A stretch of DNA of 64,000 bases from Solenopsis invicta (Eukaryota; Arthropoda; Insecta; Hymenoptera; Formicidae), in contig NC_052679.1 of assembly GCF_016802725.1 (NCBI RefSeq), positions 7,535,001 through 7,599,000 of the forward strand. Direction: 5' to 3'. The notes below the pieces were generated by a model that saw only the letters and a program-made list of their open reading frames with translations, was not told where the DNA came from and ran no database searches. Made by a program: the position numbers and the translations under genes. This document shows, piece by piece, positions 32,049-42,849 of this stretch (the first letter of the stretch is position 1; every line of letters begins with the position of its first letter).

Positions 32049-32709
32049 TTTAATTTTGTAATAAATCTGCAATACTTGAATAATTAAATTTTGTAATAAA
32101 AGTATTTACATTCACATTCACAATCAGATGTTTGTTTATTTTTCTTCTTCTACGATTAATTATTTTAAAAACTAGAATTTTAAAATACTGTTAATATTAT
32201 TTTCAATTAAATTTTAAATTAAATAATTTCAAAATTTAGATACGTTGCCTTTATATGTTATCCATTTCAAATATTATTACTTGAATTCAAATTCCCTTCA
32301 AATTAAATTTAAATTAATGTTTAGAAAGTGATATTAAATTAAATTTTCTATTTTAGAAATTTGCATACTATATCAATATCATCAAGATAAATAAATACAC
32401 TTATTAAAAAACAAAAAAAAAATTGCACACATCCGGTACCGAATCCGGATCTTACGATTGTGAAGCAAGCACCTAACGCTCGGAGCCGACTGCACTGGTT
32501 GGGAGAACAGTTACTGGGAAGGCTCATATGGCGCGCCGCGGTATGGCCAATTTTCACAAATTTATTATTTTGAAACTAAGACCTATTTGATCAAACGCTG
32601 GGAGACGTAAACTTTTTTTTTGTCTCCAGAATAGCTAAAAAAATTGGAATCGAAATCCCAGGGTAACTCACCTGATCCTCCCCTTGTCAGCCGAAAAGCG
32701 GGCATAACA

Positions 32710-33480
32710 CTGCCCCCCACCCCTTCCTTACTCTCTTTTAGGTTCTAAAGAGAACAATCTTTATTTAATATAGAGAGACGCAAACTCGTCCGTACATCAA
32801 GCCGGACTCTTACCGGCTAAAACCCCAGACGGACTGGTATAGTTAATGTTAGTATCTAAAATCCCTTTTGAGGTACTAGGCATGTTTTCCAACACTTTGG
32901 TTAAGTTAGCTTTGGCTTTTGATTGCCGTTTGGATTGCTTGTGTCCCTTCTCCTTAATAAGAGAGGATTAATGTCAGTTTGGTTAGCAGATGATTTGGAA
33001 CTGGTGCTTGAGCATTGAGTTGGTGGTTTGCTGGGGTTTCTTGAAGACTTTCCACTCCTCAATTCCATCTGAGTAGCTTCCCCCTTTGGTGTGTTTGGAT
33101 TAATCAATCGTGGGTGAGTAGGAGGAGAATTTGATAAATCAGCATCATCACATGATCTCTTGTTGGATGGATTATCCATGTCTAGAAAGGATCCTTCTTT
33201 AAACTCTTCTAATCTAACAATTAATGATTTAAGAGCAATCACAGTTGAGTCTGGCTCTTCTTCTGGGGATGGGCCATGGATCTTTTTCATGATGAGTGCT
33301 GTTTTTTTTATATCTTTTATTCTTTTATATCTTTTATTGTTGACTCACGTCAACAAGGCATCCCCGTTGTCAACGAACGACAATCATTTTACAAGTATCG
33401 ATACACGGGCGTAACACTAATCGCCGCTTCCATAGGGCGGGCACGCAACATTAATAATTTATATAATATTACAAACTTCA
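32710..33480 (-). pseudogene. Ser/Pro/Asn-rich ORF1- or gag-like fragment
   Basis: The minus-strand frame 33290-32901 is low in complexity (Ser, Pro, Asn, Lys) with segments such as KKIHGPSPEEEPDSTVIALKSL. After a frameshift at about 32905 it can be read on through ENMPSTSKGIL to about 32800. The composition suits the N-terminus of a LINE ORF1 or a gag, but no diagnostic motif is present. 33330-33440 ends with 'gggcgtaacac' and 'gcgggcacgcaaca', both LTR-end-like. Confidence 0.3.
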
Positions 33481-33972
33481 TTTATTTTTATACTATAAAA
33501 ATAAAAAATGAATTATTTTAAATGGAAATAAAATAAAGGTGAAATCTTTGAAAAGTAATAATTTGAAAAATAAACTTTTCTTGCTTTTACGGAAGCAAAG
33601 TTATTAATCACTAGACTGCGGATTTTTATGCAGTAACATTTTTTTAGATTTAGGTAATAATAACAAAAGATCTGTGCTGAACTAATAAAGTTAAATTTTT
33701 TAATGAATGCATATCTGGATATGCAAAATATATGCACCAAAAATATGCATTATTTATGCAGCATATATGCAAGATATGCAAAATAATTATAGATAATTCG
33801 CATCTTATTTAGAAAATTATATACGTATAATCACTGTAATTACTGATTAGTAATTACTGTAATCACTCGAACATGAAAAACCAAATCTTGCGCATAAACA
33901 AAACATAATACATAATACATAAAACACAACGTAGAATAAATATACTTAAATACATAAAGCAATATATACATA

Positions 33973-35855
33973 TTATTGGTTGTAATTTAAATGACAGTAA
34001 GTAACAAGATATTTTTCGAGATTAGCCGGAGTGAAACTATGCCTTTTCTCTGATAGTATTAGTTTATAAGCAGAGAAGGATCTTTCAACGTCACAGGACG
34101 TGACGGGAGCATATTTATATTTGCTCCATAAAGAAGATGGAATCGTTTCAGGAATTTCGGAATTAGGCGTACATTTTAATACGTCACTAATTTTAAATAT
34201 TTCCTTCACTCCGGGATTTCTATTCAGAATCTGCTGTATTTTTTCTGAAATTCTTTGTCCACAAGGACCTGGAATCGCTTTCAAGTCTTCAATACACGAC
34301 GTTGCTATTTCAGTCGATTCAATTAAAGGTAATCCTACTGATTCCAGTTTTGTCATTACTTTAGGAAGATTTTTAAAATATGTTTCAATATAACATAAAT
34401 CTTTGACAAGCTGTGGATTTTGAAGTACATTCTTCGCTGAAATGATCGACTTAGCATCTTCTGAATTGAAAGACTCAATAACCTGTGATCAAATCAAAAT
34501 CTTACTATATCAATTTCAATTTCATTTTTAATTATTGTATCAAAAAAATAAATAAATGCATACCTCTCGAATACTAGTAAAATTATTTGCATAAAAAAGT
34601 GCAGCTTCGATCCAAGTTCCCCATCTTGTTAAAATTGGTTCAGGTGGTAATGGAATATTTCCTAATTTTGCTCGATATTCTTCTATACGAAGCGGAGCTT
34701 TCAAAAAAATTTTTTTTACTGAAGATATTATAGTATTAACGAGAGGAAAGTGAAGGCGAACTTCTTCAGCCACTCTATTAAACCCATGCACCAAGCATGT
34801 TAAGTGTATAATGTTTGGATAGAAAATTTGAAGATCCCTTGCAGCTTTTAACATATATGCAGCTGCATCTGTTACAAGTAATAGAACTCGTTCTTCATGG
34901 GATTCCCTTGGCCACAAGATTTTCATATTTGAATTTACAAAGCGAGCAGTGGTATGATTGGTTCTCTCCAGAACTTGAGACGAAATTAGATGAGGTGTAG
35001 TAGTTTCCTCACATAGTTTACCGACTAAAAATTCAAGAAAATTGATAAAAATGTTAAATAATAAAATTAATTAAAATTAATTAACACATTGAGCACCGGC
35101 AGCACACACCGTGTGACACTGACTATTTTCGTCGGTAGCCGACGACACACACCGTGTGCCACGGCAAATATTGTTCGCTCAAAACAAAATAAAAATAAAA
35201 ATAATTTCCAAACATTGGATAATTTCAAGCTTTGGCTCCTGCGGCACACCTAAAAAACCTGATCGGCGCTCAACGTGTTAATAAAATTTAAGTATTAGGT
35301 ATAAAATTTAGGATTAAGTAAAAAATCATTACTTATTAAATTTGCGACTTGACGACCGAGTTTATCTGTGGTTTCGTCTACAGATATCCAAATATAATTA
35401 TCGCCAATATTTGACCTAATATTTTCGATGACCGAATTGTAGCAGACATCCAAATAATTCTTCCTCAAAGTTGACTCATTCGGAATTTGTTGTCGTGTAT
35501 ATTTAGCGAGGAAATTTCTCCATGTCTCATTGTCAAGACAACGCCAGGGCATCTTAACAGCAATCATAGCTTTGCAAAGATCGACGTAAAAAGTATTTGC
35601 ATATTTTGACTGTTGCTTTTTTCCATCTGATTCGTTAATATTTTCACTGTGTTCGTTATTTTCTAAATGTAACACATTCATTTTATGTGTAGATGTTGAA
35701 ATATGCTGAGTTAATTGTGACTTTCTATCACATGTAATCTCTTTGTTACATCCATTGCAATAAACAGAATTTCCGTCATATGTTAAATATTTGTCGCTGA
35801 TTTAGTCGATCCAGCTTTTCACCAGCACGTATTTATTTTTCTTAACTTTCGGCAT
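33973..35855 (-). pseudogene. hAT transposase, nearly intact, one internal stop
   Basis: Starts at the ATG at 35855 (MPKVKKNKYVLVKSWID), meets a TAA after 17 codons, then has a BED-like zinc finger C-x2-C...H-x5-H (YCNGCNKEITCDRK...HISTSTH). 35681-35295 has WISVDETTDKLGRQ (catalytic Asp region). After an intron (about 35334-34999, donor GTAATG, acceptor TTTTTAG), 34926-34540 has LLVTDAAAYMLKAARDL, HLTCLVHGFNRV and ILTRWGTWIEAA. 34356-33973 is the C-terminal dimerisation domain (CDVERSFSAYKLILSEKRH). A second intron-like break lies between 34540 and 34356. Confidence 0.85.
35085..35277. mobile_element. piggyBac-type MITE, TTAA-flanked
   Basis: CACATTGAGCACCGGC at the left and, inverted, CACGTTGAGCGCCGAT at the right, with TTAA on both sides (35081-35084, 35278-35281). 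193 bp, noncoding, with 'cacaccgtgtg' repeated inside. It sits in the presumed intron of the hAT transposase, where it would not disturb coding. Confidence 0.8.
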
Positions 35856-37226
35856 TTCTTTTCTTTTCACTTCTCTATTCACGCTATTCACCCTATCAAC
35901 TGCTCAGTGCTCGAAAATAAACTGGCAGATAGCACGCGTAGTAATCCGCAGAACGTAAATACAACCGAGACCGACACTCGCTATTCCGATTGATCAGTGA
36001 TCACGTGATCAGACTGAAATTCATCGATAACACAGACATTCCATAAAGCTACAAATGATCTCTATATATCTACTTCAAAGTTACATGGGATATGTAAAGT
36101 TTAGGAAAAATATGCATTTTATGCAAATAATATGCTCGATTTATGCAAATATGCAATTATGCAAAATATGCATTTTATGCAAAATATGCAATTAAATGTT
36201 TTTGCATAAATATCCGCAGTCTATTAATCACATTGGAAAAATCAGTTTCATGTGATATCTTTCTTTTTATTGACATCATTGCCAGTCTCATCAGTTTTTC
36301 ATGCGATGTGAGCGTAAGTAATTTTTTATTAGTTTCTGTTTTGAGAAGTTTCTTTCAGCAATAGCAATTGTTATTGGCAGGGTTAATAAAATTCGGATTG
36401 CAGTACAAATACTTGGATAGACTAGATTTAGTTAGGTATTTATAAAAGGCAACTTTGATTGTTTTCTGGAACTACCTGAATACGAGATAGTAATTCTTCA
36501 AACAGATCTGTTCCATCTATATCAGAATTCTGTTCATCCTGTAAAAGAATATGGAAGTCCTTACAGTTCTTTATCTAGTCTTCTTTAAGTAAATTTTTTA
36601 TTTTTCTGAAATTGAAGAGAAATTTCAAATTATGTCCGAGATCTTTATGCAGCTTAAAACGTTTCTTAAATAAGTTAATGGCTTGGTCGGTAACAAGAAG
36701 AAAATATTCTATGCGGAATTGTTCCTCTTTATTTGTTATTGAATTTTCAATGCTTTTATAATCAAACTGTCGCATTTTCTTTTGATCTAGCAACTCGTCT
36801 TTGAGGGAAGTAAGGAATTATGTTATTTTCTTCTGCAATAACTTTCATAATTCTTACACATTTATGATATCCAGTTTCTCTAAAAGTTGATAATTCTTTG
36901 AGTAAATTATCGAGAAATGTTATAGCCACATCCATTTGTACATCCTTTTGCTGAAGCATTTTACTTGCTCTGTTAAGTCTCTTACAAGTAATTTATACCA
37001 TATAATGATTAATAATATGAATTGAAAAAATTAAATTTCTTTCAATAAAGAAGTAGCTTCGCTATCAGCTTTCGCATCTTTAGGTTCGGTTAGAATTTCT
37101 TCAAATATTTTTACAAAGTCTTTAATTTGGAACCGTACAGTTTTTACACTTTTGACGCGGGATTTCCATCGAGTATCAAAGAGCGGTTTTGGTGTAAGCT
37201 TTAAATGTTTCTTAGCAATATCATAT

Positions 37227-37434
37227 TGTTACGTCCCGTAGGGTCAATCTGCTCTAGCACACTCGCGCTCTAAGTTTACACTTGTACACACGAGAAATTA
37301 ATAGGCAAGCTTTAAAAAAACGTAGGCCTTTTAATTTACGTGACACTTTTTTAAAAGTCAAGGAAAATAACGATGAATATCGTCACCTATCAACAGATGA
37401 CAACTATCCAAACTCCGCAATATCAAGCGTAACA
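37227..37434. repeat. Solo LTR, gypsy 1-like
   Basis: 208 bp from TGTTACGTCCCG to CAAGCGTAACA, with ATAT on both sides (37223-37226, 37435-37438). The first 12 bases match gypsy 1 LTRs but the middle differs, so it is a related subfamily. It interrupts the ZMYM-type hAT coding region. Confidence 0.85.
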
Positions 37435-38479
37435 ATATTTACAGTTAGAAGTTGACAAAAATGTGTAAAATTGTTAAATTACATTAAAAAATGTAACAGC
37501 CTTTGGAGAAACGTTAGCATCTGCCAATACGAGATTTAAATTGTGACAGTTACAATGTGTAAGAAAAGCTTTGGGTTCTCTCGTAAAAGTTGGACTTGTA
37601 TCCCTACACTGGACTTGTATCCCTTCATATTTGCTCCGTTATCATAGCCTTGTCCTCTGCAATTTGTGAAATCAAGTCTACAATCATTCAAATGTTTTAG
37701 AGTTATTGCCAATCCTAATCCGCTACTATCTTTGACCACCAAAAACCCAGTAAAACTTTCACATATTTGTACTTTCGTTGTATGTTTGAATATATTGTAT
37801 GATGCAAGAAAGTTGCTTTTTATGAGAATTGTTTGGGATGCAATCCAAAAGAACAAAAAAATACTTAGCAGCTTTTATTCGATAGATCACGATATTTCTG
37901 ATTTGATTACTCATCAGAGATATAAGTTTGTTTTATATATCTTTGCTTAAATAGGTAATTCGAGTTATTTATTGCTCGAACTGGGTATCATTGCTACCGT
38001 CCAATTTACAAAATTCCGCTGATTCCTGTCGAGAGCAGGGAATCGCGTTTGCTTTGGACAACATGGTAATGAGCCGTGAGGAGTGGGAGGCAACGATCTG
38101 GACTGATGAAAAGGTCTTTGTATCGTCTGCTAACCGCCAACCTCGTGTATGATGATCAAGAGATCAACGGCATCCAAATTTGCATTCAAATCGCGGTAGG
38201 ATTTTATGCGCAATGTGGGGCTGAATTTTCGGCACTGTCGGCGAACTGGTGGAAACTCCCACACGCATGAACTCTCAGGACTATATTCGCATACTGGAAG
38301 AAATTCTTCCTTCAGTACGCGCAGTATACTCCGTAGAGGACATGCCGGTTATACGACTAGTGCAAGACAATTTCGGAGTTTACACTTTGCGTGAAACACA
38401 AGCGTAGTTTTGAGATCATCCGGAGATACAATTAGTAAACTGGCCTGCTTGTTCACCAGATCTAAATTTAATCGAAAAT

Positions 38480-39154
38480 AATAAGAAAGCCTTCTTCGGT
38501 CGCAGCTAAGTCTTAGTGCTTATATTTATTTGTGTGATTTTATATACTTCTTCGAATTCAATCAGAATGTGCGCTGAATCAATTTTGGTCGTAACACAGC
38601 ATGTCGAATAAGAATTAGTAATGTTACTATTTTTATTAAATTAATTAATTTAATATAATAATTGATGCTGATTTGCATCTATATACTCATTCCCCCTTGA
38701 AAAAACTGGAAGAAATTTATTGCGAAAAATAACACCCCACCCAGGGTCACTTATATACGAATATTGCGAGAAATATCACTGTGTCCCAGTGGTCGAGGTG
38801 GTAAGATACTGGGACCGGAGATTCCGGAGGTACCAGGTTCGAATTCTGGATGGGGTGTTATTTTTCGCAATAAATTTCTTACAGTTTTTTCAGGGGGGAA
38901 CGACTGTATAGATGCAAATCAGCATCAATTATTATATTAAATTAATTCAATTAATAAAAATAGTGATATTACTAACTCTTATTCAACATGCTGTGTTACG
39001 ACCGAAATTAATTTGGCGCACATTTTCGTTGAATTCGGAGAAGTATATAAAATCACACGAATAAATATAAGCACTAAGATCTAGCTGCGACCGAAAAAGG
39101 CTTTCTTACTATTATTGTGTTGTTACACTATCGGTCCGATAACATATTTGTAAT
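38480..39154. mobile_element. Foldback element with a tRNA-like loop
   Basis: Two arms of about 260 bp (38480-38743 and 38846-39118) are imperfect inverted copies that could pair as a long hairpin; the right end carries a further 36 bp. TTTAATCGAAAAT occurs on both sides (38467-38479, 39155-39167), a 13-bp direct repeat that fits a target duplication, because removing the element and one copy restores the Tc1 order. The loop contains a tRNA-like sequence. No protein is encoded. A related arm is found at the window end (63815-64000). Confidence 0.8.
38783..38850 (+). other. tRNA-like sequence with A and B boxes
   Basis: A box TGGTCGAGGTGG (38790-38801) fits TRGYNNARNNGG exactly. The B box GGTTCGAATTC (38836-38846) has one mismatch to GGTTCGANNCC. 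CCAGG + TTCGAAT + TCTGG (38833-38849) forms a canonical 5-bp, 7-base-loop T arm. The D and anticodon arms are replaced by other hairpins ('gtcccagt' with 'actgggac'; 'ccgg' with 'ccgg'). It is a tRNA-derived Pol III promoter-like unit, not a functional tRNA. Confidence 0.65.
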
Positions 39155-39230
39155 TTTAATCGAAAATGTTTGAGCCCAAATGGTTCGACCATGGGAACCA
39201 AGAAGGGAGAGGACGCTAGCAGCGTTAATC

Positions 39231-40189
39231 AATCACGCGACACACTATATTGAATTCGATATTTTGCCACACATGGTTGAACGTCATTTTCAATTATACA
39301 TCTCAATACATAATTCATAGAATTTGAACAATTTTTTTTTAATTGATACGACAGACGGTCAAGAAGATTAAATAGGTGCGAAAATTGCAAAATTGAATAT
39401 ATTCCAAATATTTAGAAGAGAAGGAACGAACGATTTATAAATGCTAAGCATCTTTGTAGATAGTTCGGGTGTACGACATATTAAATTAAAAAAATTAAAA
39501 TTGGTAAATTATTTTATAGTTAATTGAAATTAAGTTGTTTAAGCTGATTATTACAGTGTCAGATTCCAATTAAAGAAAATTTGGTAAATGGAATGAACAA
39601 AATGATTGATTTAAAAAATCAATTCTTAAAGTTTAAAATAATTTTCTTTATAATTTAAGAAGAATTTTTACTTTGAAGTGTAACTTGGTAGTAAAACTAG
39701 AAAATATAACGTTTAAATTAAGTTTGAATTACTTTAGGAAAGAATGCGAGATGTCTCTTGTCGAAGAGAAAAAATATAATAGGGTCACTGCACCAGTCGC
39801 TGAACAATCACTATAGTAAATGAGTATTTTAAAAAAGTATTAAAATAATAAGACTTCGAAATAATAAATTGCGAAGTAATATTATCTTTTATGATCTAAT
39901 TTTCATAAACATTTTATTAAAATATCATTTTTTATTTAAAAATGTAATTATATTAAAATTTCATTTATATGTTCATTGATTACTTCAATTTTTTATTTGT
40001 TTATTGACTGGTGCAATGACTCTATTTGTTAATACAGACGTGCAATATAAATATTGTGATAATAGCGCCATCAAAATGCATATGTTATAATAATGATATC
40101 ACGCTAGCGTCGTTATACCATAGTAGCAATTTATTGCAAGACTGTTGCGAATTTTGCAGCGAGTAACGTTATGATCTGCTTCCTCATTC
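39231..40189. other. AT-rich region without recognised features
   Basis: No protein, RNA or repeat that I can identify. 39780-40030 mentions 'gggtcactgcaccag' and 'actggtgcaatgactct' in opposite directions (about 39782 and 40004), a possible MITE of about 240 bp. Confidence 0.4.
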
Positions 40190-40500
40190 TGCTCAAATTC
40201 TTCGAAAGATTCTGTAAAGCAGATTCTTGCAAACGAAACTTGCATATATCTGCTGAAAGAATTGTAGCATTCTGTTCAGCAGACTCTAATTAACTGGAAG
40301 AATCTGCTGCAATTAAAATTGATTTCTGTAGTAATTATCTGCAGAGTTTATTTGTATATCATTGCACAAATCATTTCAACAGACTGTCAGCAGGACTAAA
40401 TATTGAAAATAATTTTTTGAGCATATGACTCAATTTTTGCTGTATTTAACTGCACGCAGATTTTGCCAGATTCTGCTCTGCAGAAATTGTTACTAAGGTA
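40190..40500. repeat. Repeat rich in 'cagattctgc' words
   Basis: 'agattctg', 'tctgctg' and their complements occur more than ten times in 300 bp, and a short related stretch lies at 8555-8595. It could be a MITE or foldback with subterminal repeats; no clean ends were found. Confidence 0.45.
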
Positions 40501-40593
40501 TCTAATTTAAATTTTATATATTTATAATTTTAATAATGTATTTGAAGAATATGTTGACGCGTCAAATTGTAATCCATGTACACGTAGAGCAAA

Positions 40594-40779
40594 GGGGGAT
40601 ACGATGACGACCTTGTAGTTTGTCAATTTTTTGCTAATTTTTGTAATAATGTAAAAACATTTTTTTTTTTTTTTTTTTTTTTTTAGATTTATTGAAACCT
40701 TAGAAGTTGTTAAATAAACTAGAATTTTTTAAAAATAAAATTATTTTAAGACATGTCATTTTCGTCATCTTGCCCCCCT
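40594..40779. repeat. Possible MITE with GGGGGATA/GGGGGCAA ends
   Basis: 'gggggatacgatgacga' on the left is an imperfect inverted match of 'tcgtcatcttgccccc' on the right. The interior holds a T run of 25 (40661-40684). 'gtcatcttaccc' also occurs at 41097 and 41481. No target duplication was identified. Confidence 0.4.
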
Positions 40780-42849
40780 CCCCATATGCGGATAAAATAA
40801 TTTTTAATACCGAGTAAGGTGAAAAACAGTCAAATAAAAATAAAAACGTACTGTTACGAATAAAAAAGATTTATTACAATGTAATAATCTTATGCTATTT
40901 TGATATTACAACTAAAGTTAAAGAAAAATGTAAATAAAACGAAAAATAGTTATGTAATCTGCAAAAATAAGATTATTAAAATTGTGATATACATTCCGAT
41001 ACATATTGCGATTAAAATTGCGTCGTATATCGTCAGAATGCTATTAAGCGAAAAAACTAATGTACAAAAGCATTACCTGGCCTATACACAACTTATGTCA
41101 TCTTACCCACAGTCGCTGTATTTATTTGTTTATAGAATATAAAATATTGCAATATGAAAATTGAAAAATATAAATATATTATTGTATACGTTTTTAGCTA
41201 CATAATAATATAATTTTATAGAGAAAATAAAAATATTTATTATAATTATGTTATTCTTTATGAACAAACACTAAAAAGTTACGGATGGGTGCTTCCACAC
41301 ACACACACACACACACGCACGCACGCACGCACGCACACACAACACATTTCTTATTATATTATTTATTCTTATAGACAGAATGAAATAAAACTACTACAGA
41401 TTACTTGTTACCATCTAAAATTTTTAATAAATTAAGCGTCCGTTCGTTATTTGTTATTAACTTGGAAAAATTAACAATTCGTCATCTTACCCTTCTCACC
41501 CCTAATGTGACCAATGAATCACGAATGCAAATGTAATTTATTTTTTTTTTTTCCACAAAGAAGGCTTTATTGTAGCTAGTCGATTTACTATAATTCGCGT
41601 TAGAATTAAATTTTAGAAGATGGAATTTTATTTATTTGAGGAAATAAACAATTTAAAGTAAGAATCTGCTGCAGTTTTGTCGAAATAGCAATCAGAAAAA
41701 AAGTCTTTTATTTACTTATTTTCTTTTACAATATTCATTTTAACTGATTTGTACGTTAGAGTATTTTATAAAGGTTATATTTTACAGTATTTTATAAAGG
41801 TTATATTTTTTGAGGAAATAATTAATTTAACGCCAAAAAGCTCTAGAATTTTTCCGAATCAGAAATTAAAGATAAAATCTTTTATTTACTTTTCTGTAAA
41901 ATCCTTTAAATAATTTAAAGTTATTAAAGATTATACAAGATAAGCTTTTATTTATATTTGTATATTAAATTATTTGAAGAAATAATTCAAAGCAGGAAGT
42001 TAAGAGTCTCTAAATTCTAATCAAAAATCAAAGATAAAATCTTGAAATTTAAACTTATTAATTGGCAGCAATTACTTTATTGTATTAATCTATATTAAAT
42101 CTAGATTTGATTAAAAATTTTACAGAGTTTAAAAAAAAATGATTAACACTTATGTCTCTTTATTTGACATATTGTAATACTATTTAAAGGATTTCTGTTT
42201 GAAAATAGGAAAAAGGGGATTCTGACGATAAGTGTAGACATGCTCGGTAGAGAGGGTAAGTTCGAGTTTAGGCAGAGTTAGGCTTTGGTTGCATTTAATT
42301 GACCACTGTAGAAATGCGCATGAATTGTTGCGTACGAATGTAGGAGGAACAATGAAAATAATTGTATTTATGCAATGAAATAAGGACATTATAAAAATAA
42401 GAACGAGTAAGTAAAAGTATAAATGAAAAAGATGCCAATTAGAAAATTGATGTAAGATTCTAGGATAAAGGTATATCTTAAGAAAGGCATTTATTGAAGT
42501 TAGGAATTACAAAGGAATGATTGATCTCTTTATTGGGATTTGTAAACATGTGAAACACTCTATCTGACTGGCACAAGTAGTATAAATTGTTAGACGAAAG
42601 AAATAAATGCAAATATTAATATATTTGCAACAAATACATAATTTGTAGTCATTGTAATATTAATGCATTTAGAAAAATTTATATAATTTATTGATATACT
42701 TAAAATGGCATTGTAAGTAATTACTGCTATTAAATTATATTTATATAATAAATATGAGTAAAAAATATATCATTGATCGATACACTTTCCAAAAAGTACT
42801 ATAAATCTTTATATTTTCCTATTTAAAAATTCTTTTAACTTTAAAACAA
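40780..42849. other. AT-rich region with a CA/CG microsatellite
   Basis: A CACACA...CGCACG tract at about 41298-41341 is the only clear feature. A 40-bp local tandem duplication ('tattttataaaggttatatttt') lies at 41762-41810. Open frames are short and AT-driven. Confidence 0.55.

Larger units (their letters stand above)
30323..32686 (+). mobile_element. DNA transposon with about 480-bp terminal inverted repeats
   Basis: Both ends read inward CAAGGGGAGGATCAGGTGAGT. The arms continue as near-identical inverted repeats to about 30834 on the left and from about 32210 on the right. TCA flanks both ends (30320-30322, 32687-32689), a probable 3-bp target duplication; TCACAAG is also duplicated just outside the left end. 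The middle encodes a helix-turn-helix protein fragment but no catalytic domain, so it is non-autonomous or decayed. The superfamily is not determined. Confidence 0.8.
30074..32709 (-). repeat. LTR of the gypsy 2 family, split by a DNA transposon
   Basis: 30074-30322 (TGTTGTACTCGACGAG ... 'cttctcaagctc') and 32687-32709 ('tcagccgaaaagcgggcataaca') together make one LTR, interrupted by the transposon at 30323-32686. A C-rich tract (CTGCCCCCC) follows at 32710, in the position of the polypurine tract of gypsy 2, so this was a 3' LTR of a minus-strand element whose interior is mostly gone. Confidence 0.75.
33612..36223 (-). mobile_element. Younger hAT transposon with 8-bp target duplication
   Basis: Both ends read TAGACTGCGGAT(T/A)TTTATGCA inward. 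The 8 bases TTAATCAC occur directly outside each end (33604-33611 and 36224-36231), as expected for hAT. The 2612-bp element carries one minus-strand transposase with an intron. The subterminal 100 bp at each end are packed with ATGCA/TGCAT words. The insertion point splits the NFASVKARK region of the older ZMYM-type hAT. Confidence 0.95.
33480..37860 (-). mobile_element. Older hAT element (ZMYM-type), interrupted twice
   Basis: Minus-strand blocks in order: NCRGQGYDNGANMKG and LLRENPKLFLHI (37856-37536), ANVSPKAVTFF (about 37500), then after a solo LTR AKKHLKLTPKPLFDTRWKSRVKS (about 37200), LLKELSTFRETGY (36959-36762), and finally the dimerisation part TIAIAERNFSKQKLIKNYL (about 36330) and NFASVKARKV (about 33600), on the other side of the younger hAT. 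This order is that of ZMYM1-like hAT transposases. Frameshifts are numerous. Terminal repeats were not found. Confidence 0.85.
37990..39230 (+). pseudogene. Tc1-like transposase fragment, split by a foldback element
   Basis: Readable blocks are IPLIPVESRES (about 38015), MSREEWEATIWTDEKVF (first catalytic Asp, about 38070-38120), SVGFYAQCGAEF (about 38200), MNSQDYIRILEEILPS (38267), LVQDNFGVY (second Asp, about 38360) and WPACSPDLNLIEN (third Asp, about 38440). After the foldback insertion the next residues, AQMVRPWEP, continue from 39173. This DDD/E order is that of Tc1-mariner transposases. There are frameshifts and stops; the N-terminal DNA-binding domain is absent. Confidence 0.85.

Noticed and set aside
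33330..33440. A further solo LTR ending gggcgtaacac or gcgggcacgcaaca
   Set aside because: Only the last ten or so bases resemble LTR ends. No matching start or target duplication could be found.
38783..38850. A functional tRNA gene
   Set aside because: The D and anticodon arms do not form and the acceptor stem is absent. Only the T arm and the promoter boxes are preserved.
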